Of a stretch of DNA of 60,524 bases, positions 23,531 to 33,603 are shown piece after piece (within the stretch, counting starts at the first letter, position 1; the number at the start of each line of letters is the position of its first letter). Position numbers and translations under genes: made by a program. The stretch comes from Lachnospiraceae bacterium (lineage in GTDB: Bacteria; Bacillota; Clostridia; Lachnospirales; Lachnospiraceae). Location: assembly GCA_022791815.1 (NCBI GenBank), contig JAAVZU010000091.1:1-60524 (forward strand). The letters are read 5' to 3'. Below the pieces are notes generated by a model, which made no database searches, was not told the DNA's origin, and saw only the letters and a list, made by a program, of their open reading frames with translations.

Positions 23531-26500
23531 AATCTTCCATATATTCAATTAGTTTCTCATCTTTTTTACGGTTCAAAATTGCATAGATACATGGAACCAC
23601 AAACAAAGTAAGAAGTGTTCCATATACTAGACCGCCAATGGTTACAATAGCCATTGGTTTTACCATATCCGAACCACTATCTGAGGTAAGCAGCATAGGA
23701 AGAAGTCCTAATACTGTAGTAATAGCAGTCATAAGGATAGGACGAAGACGGGTACATCCAGCTTCTACAATAGCATCATATTTTGGTACACCAGAAGCAC
23801 GAAGCTGGTTAATATAATCCACAAGTACAATACCATTGTTTACAATAATACCTGCCAGCATTACAAAACCAATCATGGCGATGACACTGACTTCACTTCC
23901 ACTAAAATACAATCCCATAAATCCACCAGTAAATGCAAGAGGAATGGTAAATAAGATAATAAATGGTGAAAGCAGTGATTGGAACTGGGCTACCATAATT
24001 AGGTACATAAATAGGATACCTACAAACATCATCAGTCCTACTTGCCCCATAGACTCATTAATGGTTTCATCTTCACCTGTAGACTCCATAGTATAACCAG
24101 ATGGAAGCTTATAGTCCTTTAATTTATTCATAACTTCATCACTAACAAGACCAATGTTATGATCGTCATCAATAGTAATGTTTACAGTCATGTAACGGGT
24201 TTGGCTGACACGGCGGATACTGGTTGGGGAATCTGCCAAAGCAAAATCTGCTAATTTACGAAGTTTAACAGATTCTGACTTTTGTGTAGTAGAATCTGCA
24301 TATGTAATCTCAAGTTTCTCTAAATCAGACCGGGTTATAGTATTATCTTCCTTGCTGCTTACATATACGCCTAATTCATCTGTATCTGTAGAAATGGTAG
24401 TTGAAGAATTGGCTTCCTGCAACTTAGCGCTAATTTGCTGGAATACCTGGGCAACTGTCAAAGAATATTCCATAGCTTTATCCTTATCTACAGTAATACG
24501 GAGTTCCTGATCACTATCTTCCATACCATTAGTAATGGAGCTGATGCCTTCTACATTTTCTACTTTTTTCATAATATCAGTAGTTATGGTTAGTAATTTG
24601 TCTAAATCTTTTCCTTTTATTTGTATTGTCATACCTGATCCCATAAGAGCAGACATATCCATAGAGGAGGATTCCACAGAAACCTCACATTTTATATCTT
24701 TTGTTTTTTCTAACATTTCCTTTTTTATATCATCATTGGTACGTTCTAAATCTTCTTTTAATAAGACATACATCGATATGCTGTCACTACTTCCTGAAGA
24801 CATCATGGACATGGTACTGTTATTCCCTGACATAGCACCTACAGTATCAACACCTTCAATTGTCATGAATTTTTCCATAACTTTATCAGATTCTTTGTAA
24901 AATTCCTCATTTGTCATGGCAGTATCTTCAGGTATAGAGAGTGTTACACTCATCTGGGTACTGTCCATTTCAGGCATAAATGCAGTTCCTCTTGTAAATG
25001 CAAGGAAAATGAATAAAATAAGTAAAGCCAATGAAGTAAGTAAAATAAGAATCTTTTTTCTTAAAATTGCGGTTAAGGCAGTACCATAAATATGTTGTAC
25101 CTTTTGAATAAAACCTTCTTTTTTAACTTTCTCCCTACGAAGCATCCCTTGAGACATGGCTGGAACCAAAGTAAGACTCACAACCAGACTGGCAAGAAGG
25201 GAGTAAGCAAGAGTTAGTGCAAGATCTGTAAAAATCTGTTTGGTAATACCATCTGTAAATATTATAGGAGCAAATACACAAACAGTAGTTAAGGTTGAGG
25301 CTAAAATTGCACCAGCCACTTGTTTAGCTCCTTCAATAGAAGCTTTTTTGATTTCAAAACCCTCTTCACTACGCATACGGAAAATATTTTCAATAACTAC
25401 TACAGAGTTATCTACCAGCATACCAACTCCCAGTGCAAGACCAGAAAGAGAAATGATATTAAGGGTAACCCCGCTAAAATACATAAGTACAATTGCTGCA
25501 ACCACACTTAATGGAATGGAACATGCAACGATAATAGTTGGGCGGAAATCCTTTAAAAAGAGGAATAAAATAATAACTGCTAAAATACCGCCAACAATTA
25601 AGTTATTTACCACAGAGTCTACTACTAGATCAATGTAAACACCTTGATTCATAAGTACACTAAAATGCAATCCTTTATGTTCGGATTCTAACTGTTTAAA
25701 ACGTTCCAAAAGTTTGTCTGTCACATCACCAGTAGAGTAACCAGTAGCTTTTTCCATAGTAAGGGCAATACCCGGATTGCCGTTCACTACAGTATAGTGT
25801 TCTTTAGAATTGTCAGTAACAACTATATCTGCTACATCTGATAACCGGATAGGTTTTAGAATATCTATACCCATATCACAAATAACCAGTTCCTCTAAGC
25901 TGGTAGTAGTGTCAATTTTATCGCCTACTTTAACCAGATAGGAGGTATCATCATCTGTAATATATCCAGCAGGCATTTCAAAGTTTTCTGCTGCAAGGAC
26001 ACCTTCCACCATAGATTTAGTAATAATATTTGAAATGTCGGCATTTTCTTTTGCATTTTTCTTAGTATCTTTTAAGGTAGAAGCTGCTTCGTCCAATTTA
26101 TTGGAACCACTAGATACTTCTACTTCTGCTACACTTAGTTTGATGGCAGCTAGAATAGATTGTTTGCTTAATTCTGTTTTTGCTTCTTCCAGACTTATCT
26201 GACCTTGTTTTAATTTTGATTTTGCCGCTTCTAATTCCTTTTTTCCAGCAGCAATCTGACTTTTACCTTTTGTAATAGCTGTCTGGTTTTTTTTCAAAGT
26301 TTTTTCTTGTGTATTAATTTCCTTTAATCCAGCTTGTGCTTGGGCTATACCAGAATCAATTTCGCTTATTTTTGCATCTAAATCAGATAATTCCATACCC
26401 ATACTGGAAAGCTGGTTTGTAATTACAGCTAATTGAGTTTCAATAGTTTCTAATTGGGCTCGTAATTCTGGTGTTTCCCCCATAACTGTTATCTGTCCCT

Positions 26501-27479
26501 CGATTGCTTCTTTTTGTGCCTGCAGGGTTTCAATACCAGATTTCAATTGGGTAAGTTGTTTCTTTGTGTTTGTTAAAGTAGTGATAGTGCTTTGTAATTC
26601 TACTTTGGAGGCCGCAATGGTGGCAAGACCTGTTTTTATAGCTTTCTCAGATTCTTTGATAGAGTTTTCTTTTTCTGTAAGAGCATTGAGATTAGCATCA
26701 ATGGTTTTTAGTGCTTCGTCAATATTTTTTGCATTTTTTGCAATCTCTGCTTCTCCGTCTGCTAACTTCTGTGCGGTTTGATCCTGCTGTTGGTTTACGG
26801 TATCTTTTCCTTTGTTAATTTTATTCTTGTTTTCTTCAATTTCTTTTGTAGCATCATCAAATTGGCCAGATATAGCTTTTTGTACTTTTTTGTTTACTTC
26901 ATCAATTTTATCTTGTTGAATAATAACTTGGATTTGTTTTTCTATTTCACCAGCAGTCGTTACGGAGGCTACTCCTTCTACACTTTCAATATCAGGCAAT
27001 AGAGCTGTTTCTAACTGCTCAGTGAGTTCAAATTCATCTTTTCCATCCCAATCTACAGCAGACACCATAATTGGCATCATGTCTGGATTGATTTTCATGA
27101 TGGTGGGGTTGCCAATGGTGTCACTCCATTGTGCTGAAACATTATCGAGACTTTCTCTCATGTCTATGGTGGCAGTATTCATGTCTGCCCCTTCATTAAA
27201 TTCCAGAATAACTAAGGAAACATTACTATTAGACATAGAAGAGACTTCTTTCATATTAGTAATGCCTGCCATAGCCTGCTCAACTGGTTTTGTAACGGCA
27301 GTTTCTACTTCTTCTGGACTGGCACCAGGGTATGTAGTGATGACAATTGCATAAGGCAGTTCCATGTCTGGCATCAGGTCAGTACTCATATCCCGGAGAG
27401 ACATAAATCCCAAGACCAAAACTAGAACTACACCAACTAAAACGGTGTATGGTTTTTTAACACTAAGTTTTGATAACAC
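23529..27479 (-). CDS. RND-family efflux permease with a large coiled-coil insertion
   Basis: The product (1316 aa) has the RND/HAE plan: TM1 (12-28), a first large outside loop, a TM bundle with GMLVDNSVVVIENIFR (the proton-relay Asp helix), a second outside loop and a second bundle ending GTLLTLFVVPCIYAILN. Usual members are about 1020-1050 aa; the extra 290 residues (about 195-485) are a Lys/Glu/Gln/Ala-rich coiled coil inside the first porter loop. There is no membrane-fusion or outer-membrane gene nearby, as expected for a Gram-positive cell. GTG start with AGGAGG. Divergent from a two-component system that may control it. Confidence 0.9.
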   Translation of the reverse strand: MLSKLSVKKPYTVLVGVVLVLVLGFMSLRDMSTDLMPDMELPYAIVITTYPGASPEEVETAVTKPVEQAMAGITNMKEVSSMSNSNVSLVILEFNEGADMNTATIDMRESLDNVSAQWSDTIGNPTIMKINPDMMPIMVSAVDWDGKDEFELTEQLETALLPDIESVEGVASVTTAGEIEKQIQVIIQQDKIDEVNKKVQKAISGQFDDATKEIEENKNKINKGKDTVNQQQDQTAQKLADGEAEIAKNAKNIDEALKTIDANLNALTEKENSIKESEKAIKTGLATIAASKVELQSTITTLTNTKKQLTQLKSGIETLQAQKEAIEGQITVMGETPELRAQLETIETQLAVITNQLSSMGMELSDLDAKISEIDSGIAQAQAGLKEINTQEKTLKKNQTAITKGKSQIAAGKKELEAAKSKLKQGQISLEEAKTELSKQSILAAIKLSVAEVEVSSGSNKLDEAASTLKDTKKNAKENADISNIITKSMVEGVLAAENFEMPAGYITDDDTSYLVKVGDKIDTTTSLEELVICDMGIDILKPIRLSDVADIVVTDNSKEHYTVVNGNPGIALTMEKATGYSTGDVTDKLLERFKQLESEHKGLHFSVLMNQGVYIDLVVDSVVNNLIVGGILAVIILFLFLKDFRPTIIVACSIPLSVVAAIVLMYFSGVTLNIISLSGLALGVGMLVDNSVVVIENIFRMRSEEGFEIKKASIEGAKQVAGAILASTLTTVCVFAPIIFTDGITKQIFTDLALTLAYSLLASLVVSLTLVPAMSQGMLRREKVKKEGFIQKVQHIYGTALTAILRKKILILLTSLALLILFIFLAFTRGTAFMPEMDSTQMSVTLSIPEDTAMTNEEFYKESDKVMEKFMTIEGVDTVGAMSGNNSTMSMMSSGSSDSISMYVLLKEDLERTNDDIKKEMLEKTKDIKCEVSVESSSMDMSALMGSGMTIQIKGKDLDKLLTITTDIMKKVENVEGISSITNGMEDSDQELRITVDKDKAMEYSLTVAQVFQQISAKLQEANSSTTISTDTDELGVYVSSKEDNTITRSDLEKLEITYADSTTQKSESVKLRKLADFALADSPTSIRRVSQTRYMTVNITIDDDHNIGLVSDEVMNKLKDYKLPSGYTMESTGEDETINESMGQVGLMMFVGILFMYLIMVAQFQSLLSPFIILFTIPLAFTGGFMGLYFSGSEVSVIAMIGFVMLAGIIVNNGIVLVDYINQLRASGVPKYDAIVEAGCTRLRPILMTAITTVLGLLPMLLTSDSGSDMVKPMAIVTIGGLVYGTLLTLFVVPCIYAILNRKKDEKLIEYMED

Positions 27480-27896
27480 TTTTGTTCCTCCTTCTGCTGT
27501 GTATAAATCTTTAATTTAAAATCGTAACAGCCTCCATTATAATATAAAATAGATTATAAATGCAATGTAGACCCCCAAATTCTATCATATAAATATAAAC
27601 CTAAAGTAAACTATTCAAGTAGATACACACATTTGCCATGTGTTTCATAATAGTTATATCTAGAGTGAACTCTAGGAGAGGCTGAGATAGAATTTACCTA
27701 AACTTATATTTTTATGATATACTTTAGATATTCAAATCGTAAGCCGTAAACCTCTGGTAATAAAGGAAAAAAGATTAAATGTAATAGTGAGAGTATTTGA
27801 ACTGTTATAACGAAATCAGTAAATACGAATAAATCCCTAACGGGGGTGTTAGGAACATTAACTATAAATATATTGTAGTAGAAAGGTGGAATATAT
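27480..27896. other. Divergent region between RND pump and two-component system
   Basis: Holds the repeat at 27609-27655 and a CCTAAC/GTTAGG hairpin (27836-27853) before the response regulator. Promoters for both directions should be here, but none matched well enough to call. Confidence 0.5.
27609..27655. repeat. Palindrome-family element related to 12921-12996
   Basis: AACTATT (27609-27615) is inverted as AATAGTT (27649-27655), with an inner ACACAT/ATGTGT pair. It resembles the left part of 12921-12996. Confidence 0.5.
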
Positions 27897-28574
27897 ATGT
27901 TTAAAATTTTAGTAGTTGAAGACAATGCGGATATGCAGGAATTATTTTGCACTGTACTGGAAAATAGTGGGTATACCTGTATTTCCACAGCAGATGGAAA
28001 AGAGGCACTAGAGGTTATGTATAAAGAATATGTAGACTTGATTGTAGTAGATATTATGATGCCAAATATGGATGGTTATGAGTTTACAAAAACATTACGG
28101 GAGGCAGATTATACTCTTCCCATCTTAATGGTAACAGCAAAGAGCCAGTTTGTGGATATGCAAAAAGGATTTCAAGCTGGTACAGATGATTATATGATAA
28201 AACCCATCAATGTTAAAGAATTAGTGCTTCGGGTAGAGGCACTTCTTAGGAGAGCAAAAATATCTAGTGAAAAAAAGATTGTGGTAGGCAATACAATACT
28301 TTATTATGATGCGTTGACTGTATCTGTAAATGGGGAAGAAATGATACTTCCACAAAAAGAGTTCTATCTTTTATATAAGCTGCTTTCATATCCGAATCGT
28401 ACGTTTACCAGACAGCAGCTTATGGACGAAATATGGGGAATGTTTACAGAAAGTGATGAACGTACCATTAACACTCATATTAACCGTTTAAGGGAACGTT
28501 TTAGTGATTGCACGGATTTTCAAATTGTAACAGTACGGGGGCTTGGTTACAAGGTGGTGAAATGTGTTGAGTAG
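27897..28574 (+). CDS. OmpR-family response regulator
   Basis: The product (225 aa) has a receiver domain with acidic pocket VVEDN, phospho-acceptor Asp52 in VVDIMMPNMDG, Thr/Lys switch (VTAKS, IKPIN), and a C-terminal winged helix (about 130-223: EFYLLYKLLSYPNRTFTRQQ, VRGLGYKV). Overlaps the histidine kinase gene. The divergent RND pump makes envelope or drug stress a plausible signal (inference). Confidence 0.95.
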   Translation: MFKILVVEDNADMQELFCTVLENSGYTCISTADGKEALEVMYKEYVDLIVVDIMMPNMDGYEFTKTLREADYTLPILMVTAKSQFVDMQKGFQAGTDDYMIKPINVKELVLRVEALLRRAKISSEKKIVVGNTILYYDALTVSVNGEEMILPQKEFYLLYKLLSYPNRTFTRQQLMDEIWGMFTESDERTINTHINRLRERFSDCTDFQIVTVRGLGYKVVKCVE

Positions 28575-29616
28575 AAGAAAAGAGAAAACAAAATATATAT
28601 GTCATAATCAATCAAAACTTTGGCTTTATTTTACAGGAATTATTTTTAGTACCATAATGGGAGTGTTTATTCTTGTATTAATATTATGTTATATGGAGAT
28701 TATTCCAATGAAACCAGTAGATAATCATATGCCAGTTCTTATGTTTTTTCTGGGAAGTATGGTAATTGGAGGAATGGTTACGTTGTTTGTGGGGCGGTTG
28801 ATGATACGTCCTATTCAAAAAATCAGCAATGCATTTGTGGGATTATCAAAAGGAGATTTTTCTGTAAGTGTGCCTACGAATGAAACAATAGAAGAAATAA
28901 GAGATATGGCAGTTAATTTTAATGCAATGGTTTATGATTTATCCCGCATTGAAACTTTGCAAAGTGATTTTGTAGTAAATGTATCCCATGAGTTTAAAAC
29001 ACCACTCGCTGCAATTGAAGGATATGCTACTTTGCTGCAAAATACGAATTTATCTGAAGATAAGAAGGAGAGGTATGTAGAGATTATTCTAGAAAATACC
29101 AAACGGCTTACAGAGATGTCTACGAATATATTGGCACTTTCCAAATTGGAGAATCAAGAGAAGGTATTAGACCAAAAGGAATATCGTTTGGATGAACAGC
29201 TTAGAATGGTTGTATTGCTTTTAGAGAATAAATGGGTGAAAAAAAAGATAGAATTTGATATTTCTTTACCCAAATTATATTACACAGGCAATGAACAGAT
29301 TTTAAATCAAGTATGGTATAACATTTTGGATAATGCGATTAAGCACTCCAAAGAAGAAGGTGTTATCACAATATCCATAAAAAAGAAAGAAAAATATGTA
29401 GAAGTAAAAATTAGGGATGAAGGGGAGGGCATGTCTAAAGAGGTGCAAAAGCATATTTTTGAAAAGTTTTACCAAGGAGATGAATCAAGAAAAAGAGAAG
29501 GGAATGGTTTGGGACTTGCATTGGTAAAACGGATTATTGAGTTATGTCAGGGAGAAATTCTTGTGCATAGTGAGCCAGGAAAAGGATCTGTATTTACAGT
29601 AAGGCTACCTAAGTAG
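28564..29616 (+). CDS. Sensor histidine kinase
   Basis: The product (350 aa) has two transmembrane helices (about 20-43 and 57-80) with a short outside loop, HAMP (80-132), HisKA with phospho-acceptor His142 in VNVSHEFKTPLAAIEGY, and HATPase (NQVWYNILDNAIKHS, DEGEGM, GNGLGLALVKRI). The short sensor loop suggests an intramembrane-sensing kinase. TTG start after AAGGTGGTG, overlapping the response regulator by 11 bases. Confidence 0.93.
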   Translation: MLSRRKEKTKYICHNQSKLWLYFTGIIFSTIMGVFILVLILCYMEIIPMKPVDNHMPVLMFFLGSMVIGGMVTLFVGRLMIRPIQKISNAFVGLSKGDFSVSVPTNETIEEIRDMAVNFNAMVYDLSRIETLQSDFVVNVSHEFKTPLAAIEGYATLLQNTNLSEDKKERYVEIILENTKRLTEMSTNILALSKLENQEKVLDQKEYRLDEQLRMVVLLLENKWVKKKIEFDISLPKLYYTGNEQILNQVWYNILDNAIKHSKEEGVITISIKKKEKYVEVKIRDEGEGMSKEVQKHIFEKFYQGDESRKREGNGLGLALVKRIIELCQGEILVHSEPGKGSVFTVRLPK

Positions 29617-29762
29617 CCAGACTTGATTTAATATGCTTATATGTTGTTTATCTAAATCATAGTAAAAGTTATTGGTTGCAAGTTTAAATGTCGAATATTG
29701 TCGTTTTATGATATATCCAACTAAATAAATTTTTATAAGAAATGTAAAATCATAAATATATA

Positions 29763-29791
29763 TTTACATTAAAGATATTATTTGATAGAAT
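29763..29791 (+). promoter_or_regulatory. Promoter of the secreted S1 protease operon
   Basis: TTTACA, 17-base spacer, TAGAAT, about 45 bases upstream of the GGGAGG ribosome site. Confidence 0.5.
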
Positions 29792-29837
29792 GTAATTAAG
29801 TAATAAAAAATAACTTTTAATATAGGGAGGTAGAATA

Positions 29838-31052
29838 ATGGGTTTTAAAAAGTTAATGGGTATGGTAGTTATTACTAGTATGGCGACACTGACAGTAACT
29901 GGCAACAAAGAGTTAAAGGCAACATCGGAAGATAATATCAATATAATTGAAAAGATGGACAGAATGAGTGATAATTTTTCTGATATAACATCAGAGAATG
30001 TACAAGATGAGGTATTGATGGAATATAATAATCTAATGGAGAGTTATATTACAGAACCTGGAAAGGAACCCGATTATCCAGATTATTATGCAGGAGCGTA
30101 TGTAGATTCAGAAGGAACGTTAACAGTATGTACAACATCAACTGCTAAAAAAATCAAAAACAAGATTTATGATGCCACAGATAGTAAGGAACTTAAAATT
30201 GAAAAAAAAGAGAACAGTTATGATGAATTGCTAGAGGTGAAATCATTTATTGAAGAAAAAATTTCAAGTGTTTCTAATGAGAAAGGGGTAGTAGGAGACA
30301 TTTGTGCTGTTGCAATTGATGATAAAAACAATGTTGTGGTAGTTGAAGTACGGAATTTAGATGAGTTAAAGCAAAGAAACTTAGAAAGCCTATTTGGGGA
30401 TTCTGAACAAATTGAGTATAAAAATAGAGACAAGGATATCAAACCAGTATCAAAATCACTTTCTGCAGGAATGAGTACATATTATAGTTCAGACGGTTGG
30501 AGACATCTGTACAGTATTGGTTACAAAGCTTTTCGATTAACTTCATCAGGAGAATATCAATATGGATTTGTAACAGCAGGACATGGAAACTCAGTTGGTT
30601 GTACTATGAAATATGATGGAGATGAAATTGGTAAAATTACAGGAAGAGAATTTTCTGGTAGTGTGGATGCTTCTTTTGTACAAGTTACCAATAGTGAGTA
30701 TGAAATGACTAATAACATTTATTATACAGAAGATGTGGCAAATGGAGGATATTATTTGAGTTATTTACCTGTAGGATATCCTGTATACAAGGTTGGTGCG
30801 ACGACACAGTTAACCTCGGGAGAGGTTACATATAGTAGTATAACTATTTATTATACAGATAATCTTGGAACATTTACTGACTTTCTAGATACATCATTGA
30901 TTTCAAGTGGTGGTGATAGTGGTGGACTGGTATTTGCACCGTATGATAATGATTTTATGGTTGTAGGTATTTTAGATGCAAGTGATGATACATCTAGTAG
31001 TGTTTGCAAGTGTGGCAATATTGAAGATGCTATGGGGGTATATATCTATTGA
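29838..31052 (+). CDS. Secreted trypsin-like serine protease (S1, streptogrisin-like)
   Basis: The product (404 aa) has an N-terminal signal (about 1-30), a pro-region of about 175 residues and a chymotrypsin-fold domain from about 210. The catalytic triad is visible: His249 in TAGHG, Asp277 in SVDASF, Ser361 in GGDSGG. The long pro-region and small catalytic domain resemble alpha-lytic/streptogrisin proteases, whose pro-part guides folding. First gene of an operon: the next gene starts inside its stop codon, and a third gene with Ig-like domains follows. Substrate unknown. Confidence 0.85.
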   Translation: MGFKKLMGMVVITSMATLTVTGNKELKATSEDNINIIEKMDRMSDNFSDITSENVQDEVLMEYNNLMESYITEPGKEPDYPDYYAGAYVDSEGTLTVCTTSTAKKIKNKIYDATDSKELKIEKKENSYDELLEVKSFIEEKISSVSNEKGVVGDICAVAIDDKNNVVVVEVRNLDELKQRNLESLFGDSEQIEYKNRDKDIKPVSKSLSAGMSTYYSSDGWRHLYSIGYKAFRLTSSGEYQYGFVTAGHGNSVGCTMKYDGDEIGKITGREFSGSVDASFVQVTNSEYEMTNNIYYTEDVANGGYYLSYLPVGYPVYKVGATTQLTSGEVTYSSITIYYTDNLGTFTDFLDTSLISSGGDSGGLVFAPYDNDFMVVGILDASDDTSSSVCKCGNIEDAMGVYIY

Positions 31053-32062
31053 TAAGAAATAGAAGTATTTGTGTTGGTATACTGTTAATTTTTCTGACCT
31101 CTGCCTTTGGATGCGGAGGTCAGAAAACTAATTATGTGAATCAAGTGACAAGCAATTATTTAAAAGAGTACAATGTATGTAATAGCAAGATAGAAAAATT
31201 AGGAAATTATAACGGATTAAAGATTGCAGATATACAAGAAGTATTAAGTGAAGAAGAATTAGATTTAGCAGTGGAAAAAAGAATTGCAGAAGAATTAGAA
31301 AACGCATCTTCTTTTGAAATAGTTCATGAGCGTAATAAAGTTCGAAAAGGAGATTTTGTATCTATTAGTTTTTCTGTGTATAATGAGAAAAATGAAGAAA
31401 TAAATCATGTTCCAAAACAAATTTTAAAGGTTGGAGCAGGATATTATGATAAACAATTAGAGACTGTGTTGGTTGGCAAAATTGTTGGAAAAACATATAC
31501 AGAAAAACTTATTGTGCCTTCCAACATATCAAAGAAAGAATTGGTAGGAAAAACAGAAACTTTTAAAATTGTAGTAAATTCTATTATGAAATGTTGTCAG
31601 CAGAAACTGAGTCAATCTTTTGTTAAAAAATTTACGAAATATAAAACTGTTGATGAATATAAAGAGGCAATAAGGAAACAAATAGGGAATGAATATCAAG
31701 AAACTTGTGAAATAGAAAAAAAAGAACATATTTTGGAACAGTTAATCTCAAAATGTGAATTTTATATTGATGAAGATGAAATTGTAGCTATAGCTGCTGA
31801 TATAGCTGGAGTTGCAAAACAATCGGCTAAAATAAACGGAATGGAATTTGAAGAATACATAAAGCAATTGTACGGAATGACAAAAGATGAATATTATGAG
31901 AGACTTTATGAAGATGCAGAAACGCAAACAAAAACAATACTCTTAATAGGAGCATTAGCAAATAAAATGAATTTAAAATACGATGAAGATGAAAATACAG
32001 AAAGAGAGTATAATATATTATATAATGAAGTGTGTAATAATCTGATTGCAAAGGAGCGATGA
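31049..32062 (+). CDS. Lipoprotein with trigger-factor/FKBP-like PPIase region
   Basis: The product (337 aa) is a lipoprotein with lipobox SAFGC (Cys22). About residues 90-170 (KGDFVSISFSVYNEK, QLETVLVGKIVGKTYTEKLIVP) have the FKBP pattern found in trigger factor, followed by a helical region (about 180-330) like the trigger factor/SurA chaperone arms. By position it is probably a folding aid outside the membrane for the protease or Ig-like protein of the operon. TTG start overlaps the protease stop (TTGA), with GGGGG upstream, so translation is coupled. Confidence 0.75.
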   Translation: MIRNRSICVGILLIFLTSAFGCGGQKTNYVNQVTSNYLKEYNVCNSKIEKLGNYNGLKIADIQEVLSEEELDLAVEKRIAEELENASSFEIVHERNKVRKGDFVSISFSVYNEKNEEINHVPKQILKVGAGYYDKQLETVLVGKIVGKTYTEKLIVPSNISKKELVGKTETFKIVVNSIMKCCQQKLSQSFVKKFTKYKTVDEYKEAIRKQIGNEYQETCEIEKKEHILEQLISKCEFYIDEDEIVAIAADIAGVAKQSAKINGMEFEEYIKQLYGMTKDEYYERLYEDAETQTKTILLIGALANKMNLKYDEDENTEREYNILYNEVCNNLIAKER

Positions 32063-32064
32063 TT

Positions 32065-33270
32065 ATGAAAAGAATTTCAGCAATGATTATGGCAATAACA
32101 TTAGTGGTGATTTCGTTCAATATAAACGGAGTACAGGCAGCAACAAAATTAAAAGTGTCAAATAGCAAGATTACACTTACTGTAGGGAAAGAAAAAATAG
32201 TAACAGCAAATAAAAAGGTAACATGGAAGTCATCTAATAAAAAAATTGTTACTGTAAAAAAAGTAACAAGTAAAAAAGCAAAGCTTCAGGCGGTAAAGAG
32301 TGGAACTTGTAAAATTACTGTCAAGAGTGGGGAATCAAAAGCAGTAATATGTGTAACAGTAAAAAAGAATAAGATATCAAAACCAGCAGTGACGAAAACC
32401 CCATTTGCAACTGTTGTGCCAACGACCCCATCTACAACATTGCCAGTGGAAACAAATATACCAATACAAAGTGATGTACCAGCTACAATGTCGCCAGAAA
32501 GAACAAATATACCAATACAAAGTAAAATTCCATCTACTATAACACCTGAGCAGACGGAATTACCCAAAGATAATATTACAGATAAAACGAATATTATAGT
32601 AAAAATGGTTTCAAATAGTGCAGTTAACGCAAAACTATCTATTACAAATAGTAGTGATTCCGAATTGTATTTTGGGAATGCATATACTTTACAAAAGTTA
32701 GTAAATGGAAATTGGGAGGATGTGCTACCAATAGTGGACAATATAGGAACATCAGCAGTTGGAATAAGTGCAAAACCTCATACAACAGGATGTTGGGATG
32801 TGAATTGGAGAAACTGTTATGGAGTAATGGAGGACGGGAAATATCGCATTATAAAGGAATATATACTTAATGGAGAAAAATACAATATTTCAACTGAATT
32901 TTATGTAGGAGAAGTAGGTATTTACATGAACAATACAGCAGATATTTCAGTAAAAATAGTTTCAAGTAGTGCAATGAATGCGAGATTATCTATTACAAAT
33001 AGCAGTGATACTATGTTGTATTTTGGAAATGCATATACTTTACAAAAATCTGTTAATGGAAATTGGGAAGATATAGCACCAATAGTTGACAAGATAGGAA
33101 CATCATTAGTTGGAATGGGTGCAGAGCCTCATACAACAGGATATTGGGATGTGAATTGGAAGAACTGTTACGGAATAATGGGGAATGGAGAATACCGCAT
33201 TATAAAAGAGTATACTCTTAATGGAGAAAAGTACGATATTGCTGCTTCATTTTTTGTGAACGAGACTTGA
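32065..33270 (+). CDS. Secreted Ig-like protein (Big_2-like plus two Big_14-like repeats)
   Basis: The product (401 aa) has a signal peptide (1-26), a Big_2-like domain (about 28-105) with NKKVTWKSSNKKIVTVKK, a Pro/Thr linker (about 110-170) with repeated TNIPIQS, then two ~110-residue repeats sharing SITNSSD, YFGNAYTLQK, NGNWED and YRIIKEY (about 180-290 and 295-401). These resemble the Big_14 immunoglobulin-like family. ATG 32065 is chosen because AAGGAG lies 8 bases ahead; ATG 32059 is too close. No cell-wall anchor motif is seen. Third gene of the S1 protease operon. Confidence 0.82.
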   Translation: MKRISAMIMAITLVVISFNINGVQAATKLKVSNSKITLTVGKEKIVTANKKVTWKSSNKKIVTVKKVTSKKAKLQAVKSGTCKITVKSGESKAVICVTVKKNKISKPAVTKTPFATVVPTTPSTTLPVETNIPIQSDVPATMSPERTNIPIQSKIPSTITPEQTELPKDNITDKTNIIVKMVSNSAVNAKLSITNSSDSELYFGNAYTLQKLVNGNWEDVLPIVDNIGTSAVGISAKPHTTGCWDVNWRNCYGVMEDGKYRIIKEYILNGEKYNISTEFYVGEVGIYMNNTADISVKIVSSSAMNARLSITNSSDTMLYFGNAYTLQKSVNGNWEDIAPIVDKIGTSLVGMGAEPHTTGYWDVNWKNCYGIMGNGEYRIIKEYTLNGEKYDIAASFFVNET

Positions 33271-33318
33271 GAATTTATATAGAGAAAATTAGCTAGTAGT
33301 GACTTTATAGTATAATAT

Positions 33319-33360
33319 AAAAACCGATTTTGGAATTTTTATTTCAAAGTCGGTTTTTGT
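33319..33360 (+). terminator. Terminator of the S1 protease operon
   Basis: AAAACCGATTTTGGAA pairs with TTTCAAAGTCGGTTTT (minor mismatches) and runs into TTTTTG. Confidence 0.8.
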
Positions 33361-33524
33361 AATTAAAAAAATATATAAAATTATAAGAACATAAAAAAGG
33401 GCAATATTTTTTATGTTCTCAATAATCTTCTATATCATAGAGGTAAATATTGCTTCGCTATTGTGGTTGGCACATAACAGGGGCGTTGACGTGTGCTTGC
33501 CCACTTATTTTATAGAAAGCCATC

Positions 33525-33562
33525 TTGACAAAAGAAAATCTTTGTGATATCATTATGATATC
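33525..33562 (+). promoter_or_regulatory. Promoter of the SPFH-Arc operon with a 17-bp palindrome on the -10
   Basis: TTGACA (33525-33530), 17-base spacer, TATCAT (33548-33553). The -10 lies in the perfect palindrome GATATCAT-T-ATGATATC (33546-33562). A repressor there would block RNA polymerase; the Arc-like protein of this operon is the natural candidate. Confidence 0.6.
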
Positions 33563-33603
33563 AAATAAATTTAGAAATGATTTTAAAGAATGGAGGGCTT
33601 ATT

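Larger units (their letters stand above)
33271..33603. other. Intergenic region with terminator, unknown hairpins and SPFH promoter
   Basis: After the terminator at 33319 comes a segment with GGGC/GCCC and GGCACA/TGTGC inverted pairs (about 33468-33503), possibly another structured repeat, then the promoter and palindrome at 33525-33562. Confidence 0.5.
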
